DNA of 64,000 bases, taken from Maribacter cobaltidurans (lineage in GTDB: Bacteria; Bacteroidota; Bacteroidia; Flavobacteriales; Flavobacteriaceae). Numbering within the stretch: the stretch's first letter is position 1; the number at the start of each line of letters is the position of its first letter. The notes beneath the pieces are model-generated. The model saw nothing but the letters and a program-made list of their open reading frames with translations, was not told where the DNA came from and ran no database searches. The position numbers were made by a program, and so were the translations under genes. The stretch lies in assembly GCF_002269385.1 (NCBI RefSeq), contig NZ_CP022957.1, forward strand, positions 124,001-188,000, read 5' to 3'. Below, in pieces: positions 56,301-64,000 of the stretch.

Positions 56301-57817
56301 GCGTAATCGACGGAGGCCTTAAAATTAAAGTTATTGCTTTCCTCCCCAAAATCGGCCAGACCCTTAAAGTTGAACTTTAAATTTTCGTCATTGCTAGTCA
56401 AGGAACCATCGAACAACTGTTCCTTCAGAATTCCTGAAACCTTAATATCCTGATAATTGTAATTGTTAAACTCTATGGAGTAAATCTGTCCAATGACCTC
56501 GGTGTTCAACTTTTCCGTTACAAACCCCTGTCCTTCCACATTAAAATCAAGATTGGTTTTTCCTAGACTTTTACTATTTACAAAATCCCCTAAATCAAAA
56601 TCAATTAAGGAAATAAACCCTGTGTATGTAGCATTATCTATATTGTTGAAATTGGTCAGTACAATATCCGAATAGCTGCTGCCCACCGCGGTGTTCAGGT
56701 TTACTTTGGCATCTATGGACGAATCGGTTATCAAGGCGTCTCCCCTAATGGTGAATTGTCCTAATTTGCTAAAGGTAGAGGGTAATGAGTTTCCAATTAA
56801 GTTGGGCAAAAGAGCGTTTAATTGATAGTAGCTACTGGTAACATTTCGCATGTTCGCATCCAGTATAAAGGATTCTTGTTTGTTGAAAAGGTGCTTAAAA
56901 TTGAAGTCACCCCGTATTCCCGTATTATCGGAGACAAGAAAGAGATTATTAATATTGATATCGTTAAGGACACCATTTAGATTTGTACTAAGAGTAGCCG
57001 TTTTTCCTTTTCCGAACTCGTTGTAAACCATATTGATTTCATCAAAGGAAACCGTTGATTCCTCAAAATTGGCCTCTATATTCACCTTGTTCAAAAAGTC
57101 CTGAAAGTCTTCTCGATTATAATTGAAAACGATATTCCCGTCCAGCTCGGACAAGGGCGTCTTTATCTGAAGGGAATCAAAGCGCATTTGCTGTTTGGTA
57201 TACTTAAAATCCGTTTTGAGGTTTTCCACAGAAATGCCTCGTTTACTTAAAAAGGACATTGTATTAATATCTGCGGTAACTTCCGGACCCAATATTTGAA
57301 AGTCATTTGCCTGAATCCTCAAATTTTCAAAGTGTAGGGTTTCCTCATTTTCCAAATTCTCATCTATATATTGAAACCTACTGCTTTCAATATCCACGAA
57401 GGATGAAGAAAAGAAGAATGGCGGAGTTCCCGGGGCACGTGGCTTCCCATCGTCCAACTTATCCACAAATACGTTAATGTTGGTAGTTCGCTCACCATAG
57501 TAGGTCTTTAACTTAAAATGGAGGTCGTCAATTTCGATATCACCAAATTCAAGTCGGCCCTTGGCCAAATTACCGATACTAACGATGGATGTTTTTAGCT
57601 CATTGATGTAAAAGAGCGTATCCTGTTTATAATCTTCAACAAAAACACCCTGCAGGGAGGTGTCCCAAGAAATTAGGGAAAGCCTAAGCCTATCTATATT
57701 TATATGGGTACCAAACTCCTTATTTATTGAATCCGTAGCATATTTGGCAAGAGTAGTCTGTACAACGGGCAATGAAAGAACAATAGTCCCCAAAACACAG
57801 GTCAACAAAACAACCAA
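53384..57817 (-). CDS. tamB: Translocation/assembly module TamB-like protein (DUF490)
   Basis: A 1,477-residue inner-membrane-anchored periplasmic protein of the AsmA/TamB family. A hydrophobic N-terminal helix (LLTCVLGTIVLSLPV) is followed by about 1,300 residues of repeating beta-strand 'DNLKV...' character. The C-terminal TamB domain (DUF490) spans roughly 1050-1440 and includes YKFGGIIDKTFVVEPGGTINW and AIFLLAQGNFVN. It bridges the membranes for lipid transport or barrel assembly. The only in-frame non-ATG start is TTG 57817, which cuts off an upstream basic stretch (KKLRKILVRT) that looks native; no ATG exists there, so the true start may lie further up. Confidence 0.88.
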   Translation of the reverse strand: MVVLLTCVLGTIVLSLPVVQTTLAKYATDSINKEFGTHINIDRLRLSLISWDTSLQGVFVEDYKQDTLFYINELKTSIVSIGNLAKGRLEFGDIEIDDLHFKLKTYYGERTTNINVFVDKLDDGKPRAPGTPPFFFSSSFVDIESSRFQYIDENLENEETLHFENLRIQANDFQILGPEVTADINTMSFLSKRGISVENLKTDFKYTKQQMRFDSLQIKTPLSELDGNIVFNYNREDFQDFLNKVNIEANFEESTVSFDEINMVYNEFGKGKTATLSTNLNGVLNDININNLFLVSDNTGIRGDFNFKHLFNKQESFILDANMRNVTSSYYQLNALLPNLIGNSLPSTFSKLGQFTIRGDALITDSSIDAKVNLNTAVGSSYSDIVLTNFNNIDNATYTGFISLIDFDLGDFVNSKSLGKTNLDFNVEGQGFVTEKLNTEVIGQIYSIEFNNYNYQDIKVSGILKEQLFDGSLTSNDENLKFNFKGLADFGEESNNFNFKASVDYADLKRLNFINDSISIFKGDVSMNIQGNTLDNIVGDVNFTKTNFQNKNDTYYFEDFTITSTFENDSVRVIDINSPDIITGYMKGNFRVKELGKLVQNSIGSIYTNYRPFEISSGQNLSFNFKIYNKIVDVFFPEVQFDPNTFIKGKIVSDEGDFKLNFESPSIVAFGNEADNIEVKIDNKNPLFNTYVSVGDLKTPYYDVKDFNLINTTLKDTLFFRSEFKGGSEYNDSYNLNFYHTFNAENKSVIGLKTSDVSFKGNKWILNKDGNSKNKVILNRALDSISIEEIVMNNDEQEQIRLRGQLADSTYKDLQLQFKIVSLNKITPVIDSLKLQGEVNGNLNILQKEGIYLPSSNLNIDQFGINDIPMGDLAISIVGNRDLTEFQVNSQLSENGIEKFGVVGKIVNREDMPTANLVANFSRFPLEPFNPLGEGVIDHIRGDLEGRVNITGPVDNPNFNGLVTLDNAGIAIPYLNVDYAFAPRSKVRLDNQTFNFDNIALSDVAMGTRANLDGTITHSYFDNWVLNFNVDTNNNRFLILNTEFEEGDLYYGTGYLNGTGRIYGPTTALNITVDGETARGTSLKIPLSDVASVGDYSFINFVEKDKVKSIDEQRQLKDYQGLELEFNLDVTPEAEVEIVTDTKTGSSLKGTGEGILLIQINTNGKFEMYGDFVVVTGQFRYKFGGIIDKTFVVEPGGTINWDQKPLEAQLDMEAVYSLTANPAPLLDNQGYTRRIPTDVLIKLTGELQNPDIEFGIDFPGTNSIVQSELEYRLQDPTVAEKNAIFLLAQGNFVNAQSGINQQAITGNLVQSASGILNSLLGGGNDKLNFGLSYEQGIQSTDLETDDRIGVTVSTQISDRVLFNGKVGVPVGGASETLVAGDFEIQVLLNEEGSLSAKFFSRQSEIQAFLPDQQGSTQGAGLSYEVDFDSFRELFRKILQKDNKQDSLNTIAVPPVQPPISSMGKDSLLNFYAKPKSF

Positions 57818-57848
57818 CAGTGTTCTAACCAGTATTTTTCTAAGTTTT

Positions 57849-57876
57849 TTGATAGGGCTATTATGTTTTACCTTTG
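57849..57876 (+). promoter_or_regulatory. Promoter of tsaD
   Basis: TTG (57849-57851), a 17-bp spacer and TACCTTTG (57869-57876) match the Bacteroidota promoter consensus completely. Transcription would start near 57882, after the ATG at 57863, so the translation start must be the TTG at 57902. The site lies within the probable N-terminal codons of the divergent tamB gene. Confidence 0.7.
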
Positions 57877-57901
57877 TATTTCAATTTTTATTCCAAACAC
57901 G

Positions 57902-58930
57902 TTGGAAAACGAAAGTATTTATATTCTGGCCATTGAATCCTCCTGTGACGACACTTCTGTGGCGGTTTTAAAAAACAATACCATACTTAGCAATGTGGTT
58001 GCATCCCAAAAAATTCACGAGGAATATGGAGGGGTAGTTCCAGAACTCGCTTCACGTGCCCATCAACAAAATATAGTTCCTGTTACAGATCAAGCTTTGG
58101 CCAAGGCAAATATCGATAAAAAACAATTATCCGCCATAGCATTTACACGAGGACCTGGTCTTTTAGGTTCCCTATTGGTAGGGACCTCCTTCGCCAAATC
58201 TTTATCCCTCGCTTTAGACATTCCGTTAATAGAGGTCAACCATATGCAGGCCCATATTTTGGCACATTTTATTAAGGCGGATACAATGAAAACTCCGGCT
58301 TTTCCATTTATCGCCCTGACCATTAGTGGCGGACACACCCAAATTGTAAAAGTGAAGGATTTTTTTGATATGGAAATTTTGGGACAGACCTTGGACGATG
58401 CCGTTGGGGAAACTTTTGACAAAAGTGCCAAAGTACTTGACCTACCCTATCCTGGCGGACCATTGATAGATAAGTATGCAGCTACCGGCAACCCGTACGC
58501 CTTTGAATTTCCAATCCCCAAGGTAAAGGATCTGGACTTTAGCTTTAGCGGCCTTAAGACAAGTATCCTTTATTTTATACAGAAACAAACTTCTCAAAAC
58601 CCTAATTTTATCCAAGAAAATCTAGAAGATATTTGTGCGTCCATACAGTTTACCATTATTCAAATATTGATGCGCAAACTCAAAAAGGTGGTCAAAAAAA
58701 CCGGAATAAAAAATATTGCAATTGGTGGTGGCGTGTCCGCAAACTCTGGAATTAGAAAAGCCCTTAAAGCGGCCGAAAAGGAATTAGGGTGGACGACGTA
58801 TATACCCAATTTTGAATTTTGCACGGACAATGCTGGCATGATAGGTATTGTTGGTTATTACAAATTTAAATTAGGTCAATTTACTAGCCAGGAAACTTCT
58901 GCCAAGGCCCGTTATCATATAACTTCTTAA
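57902..58930 (+). CDS. tsaD: tRNA N6-threonylcarbamoyladenosine synthase subunit TsaD
   Basis: A 342-residue Kae1/TsaD ATPase transferring threonylcarbamoyl to A37 of ANN-decoding tRNAs. IYILAIESSCDDTSVAVL opens the protein; NHMQAHILAHF supplies the metal-binding histidines; ISGGHTQIV, FSFSGLKTSI and DNAGMIG complete the family set. The start TTG 57902 (reading M-ENESIYILA) gives the normal N-terminus; an ATG at 57863 would add 13 residues that precede the predicted transcription start. rsmE follows after 4 bp. Confidence 0.95.
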   Translation: MENESIYILAIESSCDDTSVAVLKNNTILSNVVASQKIHEEYGGVVPELASRAHQQNIVPVTDQALAKANIDKKQLSAIAFTRGPGLLGSLLVGTSFAKSLSLALDIPLIEVNHMQAHILAHFIKADTMKTPAFPFIALTISGGHTQIVKVKDFFDMEILGQTLDDAVGETFDKSAKVLDLPYPGGPLIDKYAATGNPYAFEFPIPKVKDLDFSFSGLKTSILYFIQKQTSQNPNFIQENLEDICASIQFTIIQILMRKLKKVVKKTGIKNIAIGGGVSANSGIRKALKAAEKELGWTTYIPNFEFCTDNAGMIGIVGYYKFKLGQFTSQETSAKARYHITS

Positions 58931-58934
58931 ACAC

Positions 58935-59642
58935 ATGCAGCTATTCTATAACCCCAATTTGGACGAAACTTCATCCCTGTTTTACTTTGACTCTGAGGAA
59001 AGCAAACATATTGTGCGCGTTCTTAGGAAAAAAGTGAATGATGAAGTATTGATCACTAATGGTAATGGGCTTATGCTCAGCGCCAAAATCATGGATAATA
59101 ATCCAAAAAAATGTGAGGTAGAAATTACCGGGGTAAAAAAGGTACATCAAAAAAATCACTGGTTACATATGATCGTGGCGCCTACAAAAATGAACGATAG
59201 GTTCGAGTGGTTTTTGGAGAAGGCTACGGAGATAGGCGTCAATGAAATCACACCAGTGCTCTGTGAACGATCCGAACGTAAAACCATAAAATTGGACCGT
59301 TACAAAAAAGTGATACAATCTGCCATGAAACAGTCATTTCAGGCTTATTTGCCAAAATTAAATGACCTGGCAAATTTTAGCGACATCATAGAAACCCCAA
59401 CGGAAGGAGGGCTCTTCATTGCCCATTGCGAGGATTCTGAAAAATTTGAACTAAAAAGACGCGTAATCCCCGATAAGCCTATTACCATCCTAATCGGTCC
59501 GGAAGGCGACTTTTCAACAAGGGAAATTAAAGCGGCAAAAGAAAAGGGGTATCTACCCGTTTCAATGGGAAGAAATCGGTTAAGAACGGAAACTGCTGCA
59601 ATAGTGGCCTGTACCACAGTGGCCATGATCAATAATGGTTAA
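58935..59642 (+). CDS. rsmE: 16S rRNA (uracil-1498-N3)-methyltransferase RsmE
   Basis: A 235-residue SPOUT-class methyltransferase. An N-terminal PUA-like domain (about 1-70, ESKHIVRVLRKKVNDEVL) precedes the trefoil-knot domain with KATEIGVNEITPVLCERSER, ILIGPEGDFSTREI and MGRNRLRTETAA, which bind SAM. It sits 4 bp after tsaD in the same rightward operon. Confidence 0.95.
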   Translation: MQLFYNPNLDETSSLFYFDSEESKHIVRVLRKKVNDEVLITNGNGLMLSAKIMDNNPKKCEVEITGVKKVHQKNHWLHMIVAPTKMNDRFEWFLEKATEIGVNEITPVLCERSERKTIKLDRYKKVIQSAMKQSFQAYLPKLNDLANFSDIIETPTEGGLFIAHCEDSEKFELKRRVIPDKPITILIGPEGDFSTREIKAAKEKGYLPVSMGRNRLRTETAAIVACTTVAMINNG

Positions 59643-59705
59643 AAATTATGTAGCCAAAACTACCTAGCTACTTATTGCTTATTTTTGGTTGACAAGTTCA
59701 GCACA

Positions 59706-60353
59706 ATGAAAAAATTACTGGTTGCCGTAGCGTTTTTTGCATTCTTTATTTTTCCCGCAGAAGCTCAAGAAATTGCCATTCTTAAATATCAAGGTGGCGG
59801 TGATTGGTATGCAAACCCAACAGCCTTGCCCAACTTAATAGATTTTTGCAATTCAAACATTGGAACTAAATTGAATTCCAAACCGGAAACCGTGGAAGTG
59901 GGAAGTAACGCCATTTTTCAGTATCCCTTTCTTCATATGACAGGTCATGGTAACGTTGTGTTCTCTTCTGAAGAAAAAGAAAACCTAAGAAACTATCTGT
60001 TATCCGGTGGCTTTTTACATATTGACGACAATTATGGGATGCGTGACTATGTGATACGCCAAATAGAGGAATTATTTCCCAATAACAATCTGGAAGAAAT
60101 AGGTCTGGACCATCCTATTTTTTCACAGGAGTTTCAATTTTCCCAAGGATTGCCCAAAATTCACGAGCATGACGGTAAAAGACCACAGGCCATGGGGATA
60201 TTTGAAAACAATAGATTAGTTTTATTATTGACTTTGGAATCCGATCTTGGGGATGGTTGGGAAGATCCGGCCGTACACAATGACCCGGAGGAAATAAGAA
60301 AAAAGGCCCTGCAAATGGGGGCGAATATTGTGTCCTACGTATTTAAAAATTGA
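59706..60353 (+). CDS. DUF4159-domain exported protein
   Basis: A 215-residue protein with a signal peptide (KKLLVAVAFFAFFIFPAEAQ). The single domain shows the DUF4159 pattern: YQGGGDWYANPTALPNLIDF, PFLHMTGHGNVVFSSEE, LRNYLLSGGFLHIDDNYG and LESDLGDGWEDP. It looks like a class-I glutamine-amidotransferase-like fold without a catalytic Cys at the nucleophile. Function is unknown. ATG 59706 is preferred over the TTG at 59685 because the signal peptide begins there. Confidence 0.88.
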   Translation: MKKLLVAVAFFAFFIFPAEAQEIAILKYQGGGDWYANPTALPNLIDFCNSNIGTKLNSKPETVEVGSNAIFQYPFLHMTGHGNVVFSSEEKENLRNYLLSGGFLHIDDNYGMRDYVIRQIEELFPNNNLEEIGLDHPIFSQEFQFSQGLPKIHEHDGKRPQAMGIFENNRLVLLLTLESDLGDGWEDPAVHNDPEEIRKKALQMGANIVSYVFKN

Positions 60354-60355
60354 CC

Positions 60356-61456
60356 ATGACTTCTAAAACGATTGCCAACGGTATATTAAGGGCAGTGGGA
60401 ATAATCACTGGAATACTGCTCCTGCTCTATTTTTTTTACATGATACGTTCCGTTTTGGCCTATCTTGCGGCAGCCGCTGTTATCGCTTTGATCGGAAGAC
60501 CCGTTGTACTCTTTTTAAGGCGAAGGTTGAATTTGCCAAACACGCTGGCCGTAATTCTGACCATGATTCTAATGGTAGGGATTTTAGCGGGAATCTTAGC
60601 GCTATTCATTCCCTTGATTACGGAACAGAGCAAGAACCTTTCTTTACTCAATATAGACGAACTCCAGAAAAGCATCAATACCCTTTATCTCAAAACGACC
60701 CAATATTTTGGTCTGTCCTCACATGTAGTGGAAGATGTAATTCAAGATTCGGAAATTGAAAGAAATATTATTCAAGGCCTGGATATAGGATTTGTGCCGA
60801 ATTTCTTGAATTCCTTATTGGACATTCTTAGTTCCGCGAGCATCGGTTTGTTTTCCGTGCTGTTTATTTCCTTCTTCTTCCTAAAGGATAGTAAGCTTTT
60901 TCAAAATGGACTTCTCACCTTTGTTCCGCAAACAAAGGAAACAGGTACTATAAACTCGATCGATAAAATCAACAACTTGCTTTCAAGGTACTTCGTGGGT
61001 CTACTCTTGCAAATATTTATCCTCTTTGTTATCTATACGATAGTCCTTTTAATTGTGGGTATTGAAAATGCCATTGTTATTGCTTTTTTGTGCGCCCTCT
61101 TCAACATCATACCCTATATAGGACCTTTGATCGGTGGAGCCCTCATGATTACCTTAACGATGACCAGTAATTTAGGAGCCGATTTTAGCGAGGTGATCCT
61201 TCCCAAAACGGGCTACGTATTAATCGGACTGGCAATCGGGCAGTTGGTAGATAATTTTTTCTCACAGCCCTTTATTTTTTCCAACAGTGTAAAGTCACAC
61301 CCCTTGGAAATTTTTTTGGTCATCATCATTGCCGGATTGTTGTTCGGGGTTGTAGGTATGATTGTTGCCGTACCGGGCTATACGGCCATTAAGGTAATTC
61401 TCAAAGAGTTTTTATCCGAAAACAAGATTGTCAAATCCCTTACCGAAAACCTTTGA
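60356..61456 (+). CDS. AI-2E family membrane transporter
   Basis: A 366-residue polytopic inner-membrane protein with about eight helices. The family pattern is clear: paired N-terminal helices, a soluble loop at about 80-150, LFISFFFLKDSKLF, the helix-rich core VIAFLCALFNIIPYIGPLIGG and PLEIFLVIIIAGLLFGVVGMIVAVP. Members include YdiK/PerM-like proteins and Na+/H+ antiporters, so the substrate is open. It begins 2 bp after the previous stop (ATG 60356, not the TTG at 60350). Confidence 0.93.
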   Translation: MTSKTIANGILRAVGIITGILLLLYFFYMIRSVLAYLAAAAVIALIGRPVVLFLRRRLNLPNTLAVILTMILMVGILAGILALFIPLITEQSKNLSLLNIDELQKSINTLYLKTTQYFGLSSHVVEDVIQDSEIERNIIQGLDIGFVPNFLNSLLDILSSASIGLFSVLFISFFFLKDSKLFQNGLLTFVPQTKETGTINSIDKINNLLSRYFVGLLLQIFILFVIYTIVLLIVGIENAIVIAFLCALFNIIPYIGPLIGGALMITLTMTSNLGADFSEVILPKTGYVLIGLAIGQLVDNFFSQPFIFSNSVKSHPLEIFLVIIIAGLLFGVVGMIVAVPGYTAIKVILKEFLSENKIVKSLTENL

Positions 61457-61462
61457 CATCAC

Positions 61463-62650
61463 TTGAATGAAAACGTATTAAATAAAGAGGTACAGGAGTT
61501 TATCAGTGATAACCTTCAGACAGATGTCCATACCATCCTTTTAGGCAAAAGGCTATTCCCAAACATGGACAATAAGGAGCTTGTTGAACAATTGGAGTCT
61601 AAAAAAAAGGCTGAAAAAAAATTACCCACCTGGTTTTCCTCCAAAAACATCTACTATGCCAATAAACTGAATATTTCACAAACATCCTCGGAAGTCGCCG
61701 CTAAGTATAAGTCCGAATTAGTTTCTGGTGAAACCATGATAGACCTTACCGGTGGATTTGGTGTTGATGCTTTTTACTTTTCAAAACGTTTTAAACACGT
61801 CATACATATTGAAAGAAACGAGGAACTATCCGAAATCGCCCAATATAATTTTAATCAACTTGGAGCAAATAATATAGATTGTATCATAGGGGATGGAATT
61901 AAGTACCTTCAATCCAGTAAAGAAAATAGCGATTGGATTTATGTAGATCCATCAAGAAGGGACAAGGACAATAGACGAGTATACTTTTTAAAAGATTGTG
62001 AACCCGATGTAACGGTATGGTTGGAACTTATTTTTTCCAGAACCAATAATATATTGTTAAAAACAGGTCCTTTACTTGATTTAACCTTAGGTATTCAACA
62101 ATTACAAAAAGTGCATACCATACATATTATAAGTGTTGAAAACGACGTAAAAGAAATTCTTTGGGAACTAAAAAAGAACCATGAGGAAGAACCTCTCATA
62201 AAAACTATCAATTTCAATAAAGACGAAAAGGAACTTTTTCAATTCTATGTTCAAGAAGAAAGAGATATAAATGTAGCCTTTTCTGAACCACTTCTTTATT
62301 TATATGAACCCAACTCCTCCATTATGAAATCTGGAGGATTTCACTTGATTGGAAAAAGGTACGGAGTAAAAAAACTACAAGAGCACTCCCACTTGTATAC
62401 TTCAGAAACATTAGTATCCTTCCCTGGCCGGATTTTTAAAGTCAACAAGGTAATACCTTATTCAAAAAAAAGTATTAAACAATTGGGAATTCAAAAAGCG
62501 AATATCACTACACGAAATTTTCCCGAAACCGTAGCAGAAATCCGAAGAAAAACAAAACTCAGGGATGGGGGGCAAAACTTCCTGTTTTTTACAAAAAACC
62601 TTAATCAAGATTTGATAATAATTTACACCGTACCAACAACCAAAATTTAG
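61463..62650 (+). CDS. SAM-dependent methyltransferase with THUMP-like C-terminal domain
   Basis: A 395-residue class I methyltransferase typical of Bacteroidota. An N-terminal helical region contains LPTWFSSKNIYYANKLNISQTSSE. The Rossmann part has the SAM motif MIDLTGGFGVDAFYFS, IERNEELSEIAQYNF and DWIYVDPSRRD. A ferredoxin-like and THUMP-like C-terminus follows (IFKVNKVIPYSKKSIKQLGI). A tRNA or rRNA target is likely but not shown. The start is a TTG at 61463, six bases after the transporter stop; the nearby ATG at 61467 is out of frame. Confidence 0.87.
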   Translation: MNENVLNKEVQEFISDNLQTDVHTILLGKRLFPNMDNKELVEQLESKKKAEKKLPTWFSSKNIYYANKLNISQTSSEVAAKYKSELVSGETMIDLTGGFGVDAFYFSKRFKHVIHIERNEELSEIAQYNFNQLGANNIDCIIGDGIKYLQSSKENSDWIYVDPSRRDKDNRRVYFLKDCEPDVTVWLELIFSRTNNILLKTGPLLDLTLGIQQLQKVHTIHIISVENDVKEILWELKKNHEEEPLIKTINFNKDEKELFQFYVQEERDINVAFSEPLLYLYEPNSSIMKSGGFHLIGKRYGVKKLQEHSHLYTSETLVSFPGRIFKVNKVIPYSKKSIKQLGIQKANITTRNFPETVAEIRRKTKLRDGGQNFLFFTKNLNQDLIIIYTVPTTKI

Positions 62651-63031
62651 CTTGAATTTTCCCACAAAATCAACATTCCAAAACCCGTAATGGATTTAAA
62701 CTATATCGTTTGAAATAGGCCAAAACAATCGATTATTGACACATCTTGAGACAATATTGTTAAAATTACCCAATTACCGATTTGATAATTTTCAACGGTT
62801 TAAAATTTCTATAAAAGCAATAAATACAGCCAATTATAGCATTTAGACAAAATTTTAAGTGATTTTTTAACACTTCATTTTTAAAAATATTAAATTATCC
62901 ATTATTTATATGTCATAATATTTTGTTATCATTACGGCGAATTTGGTTTTTTTTAACAATCTCCAACACTCATGGAAACCCTTTAAAAACCAGTTCGAAA
63001 GATTAATTTAAACTAACAAACAACAAGGATT
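62651..63031. other. AT-rich region upstream of the SusC-type gene
   Basis: A 381-bp intergenic stretch. It contains a 10-bp palindrome ACAATATTGT at 62751-62760 and CAATCGATTATTG nearby, possible regulator sites. TATTTTG at 62930-62936 is one base short of a TAnnTTTG box. No complete promoter, terminator or reading frame was recognised. Confidence 0.4.
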
Positions 63032-64000
63032 ATGAATCAAAAACATGATTTCAAATTGATGAAGTCCAAGAAAAGATTTTCTTTTTTTAAGTCCGGGATT
63101 TTATCAATGGTCATTTGTTTAGGAGTTCAACTGACTTCTGCAAATGCAACAACTACCAACATTAAATTTGTGTTGGATGAAACTTTACAGTCCACAGTTA
63201 CGGGAACCGTAACGGATGAATCAGGTACGCCGCTACCTGGAGCAAACGTGATTGAAAAAGGTACTACCAATGGTACCCAAACTGATTTCGACGGTAATTT
63301 TACATTAAATGTAGAATCCGGAGCAACTCTGGTTTTTAGTTACATTGGTTTTCAAAGTCAAGAAGTTGCAGTTAATGGTCGCTCTACTATCGACGTAACC
63401 CTTGCGGAAGATGCTGCTGCTTTGGATGAAGTGGTAGTAACGGGATATCAAGTATTGACCAAAAGGGAAACGACTGCAGCGGTTTCCATAGTTAAAGCAG
63501 AGGAATTAGCTGCAATACCATCCGGTAACGTAGAACAGCAATTGGCCGGTAGGGTTGCCGGTGTAAATGTTATCACGAATGGTCAACCAGGTACACAGTC
63601 TGTTGTGAGGGTACGTGGATTTGGTGCTTTTGGTGGTAACCAACCGCTATATGTTGTGGACGGGGTTCCGGTATTGGATATTGGATTCCTGAATCCAGAT
63701 GATATTCAGACTACAACTGTTCTTAAAGATGCAGCAGCTGCCTCTATCTATGGTTCAAGGGCTGCCAACGGTGTAATCGTTTATACAACTAAATCGGGTA
63801 ACAGACAAGGTAGAACCCAAATTAACATTGACATACAAAGCGGGGTGACTGATCCAAATGTAAATGGATCTCCTAAGATGTTGAATCCGCAGCAAATGGC
63901 GGAATACACTCACTTGGCGTACGAGAACAACGCTAGGGCAAATGGTACGGCTCCACAGTACACCCATCCACAATATGGAACAAATCCAACTCCTAGTTTT
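63032..64000 (+). CDS. SusC/RagA-type TonB-dependent receptor, N-terminal part
   Basis: At least 323 codons open to the end of the window. A signal peptide (about residues 1-40, FKSGILSMVICLGVQLTSANA-like) precedes a carboxypeptidase-D regulatory-like domain (GTVTDESGTPLPGANVIE, GFQSQEVAV). A TonB-box-like DEVVVTGY and the plug domain follow, with PLYVVDGVPVLD, LKDAAAASIYGSRAANGVI. Such receptors import glycans or peptides together with a SusD-type lipoprotein, expected just beyond the window. The start ATG 63032 has AGGA nearby but no strong ribosome-binding site. Confidence 0.93.
   Translation, partial: MNQKHDFKLMKSKKRFSFFKSGILSMVICLGVQLTSANATTTNIKFVLDETLQSTVTGTVTDESGTPLPGANVIEKGTTNGTQTDFDGNFTLNVESGATLVFSYIGFQSQEVAVNGRSTIDVTLAEDAAALDEVVVTGYQVLTKRETTAAVSIVKAEELAAIPSGNVEQQLAGRVAGVNVITNGQPGTQSVVRVRGFGAFGGNQPLYVVDGVPVLDIGFLNPDDIQTTTVLKDAAAASIYGSRAANGVIVYTTKSGNRQGRTQINIDIQSGVTDPNVNGSPKMLNPQQMAEYTHLAYENNARANGTAPQYTHPQYGTNPTPSF

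Noticed and set aside
57863..57901. ATG at 57863 as the tsaD start
   Set aside because: It lies inside the -33/-7 region of the best promoter in the window and adds 13 residues not expected for TsaD.

Overview
The window reads as chromosome of a marine-type member of the Flavobacteriaceae (phylum Bacteroidota). The evidence is a SusC/RagA-type TonB-dependent receptor, a type IX secretion C-terminal domain, BshA (bacillithiol synthesis), TamB/LptD/MlaD envelope genes in an order familiar from flavobacteria, promoters of the TTG / TAnnTTTG kind, few Shine-Dalgarno sites and several TTG starts. Genus cannot be fixed from the sequence alone; Zobellia/Maribacter-like relatives are an inference.

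Region 1 (1-26,635) is a Wzx/Wzy-type exopolysaccharide or capsule locus. A leftward operon carries a DegT/PglE-type aminotransferase, a WbpM/PglF-type 4,6-dehydratase, a Wza-type export lipoprotein and the first codons of a Wzc-type protein. Running rightward from a shared intergenic region are UDP-glucose dehydrogenase plus a UDP-glucuronate 4-epimerase, a WbpP-type epimerase plus a WbpO/TviB-type dehydrogenase, a flavin-dependent acyl-CoA-dehydrogenase-like protein, a FemAB/GNAT-like protein and a lipoprotein with a predicted helical-toroid domain. Then comes an AT-rich core: Wzy, Wzx, a hexapeptide acyltransferase and three GT4 glycosyltransferases. WecB, WecC and a PglC/WcaJ-type initiating transferase close the series. 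Three nucleotide-sugar dehydrogenases with matching epimerases point to a polymer rich in uronic acids (GalA, GalNAcA, ManNAcA). A short remnant resembling the N-terminus of an ATP-grasp protein and a leftward two-domain HAD protein end the locus.

Region 2 (26,636-36,150) is dominated by one leftward gene of 2,666 codons: a PQQ sugar-dehydrogenase-like propeller, a dihaem cytochrome c domain, 12 PKD domains interleaved with four copies of a discoidin-like domain, and a type IX sorting domain. The enzymatic part is clearly GC-richer than the repeat part, with the change at the domain boundary. A small fibronectin-III-like lipoprotein follows on the other strand.

Region 3 (36,160-62,650) is ordinary conserved chromosome: an OmpA-family protein, a PrcB-like lipoprotein, BshA, a GH3/beta-lactamase fusion, a conserved small protein, an Fe-S protein pair, MlaD, an amidase with SPOR domain, LptD, RidA, a BadF-type kinase, GAPDH and PFK, TamB, TsaD, RsmE, a DUF4159 protein, an AI-2E-family membrane protein and a THUMP-like methyltransferase.

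Region 4 (63,032-64,000) is the 5' part of a SusC-type receptor that runs off the window. No tRNA, rRNA, CRISPR array, insertion sequence or prophage gene was recognised.
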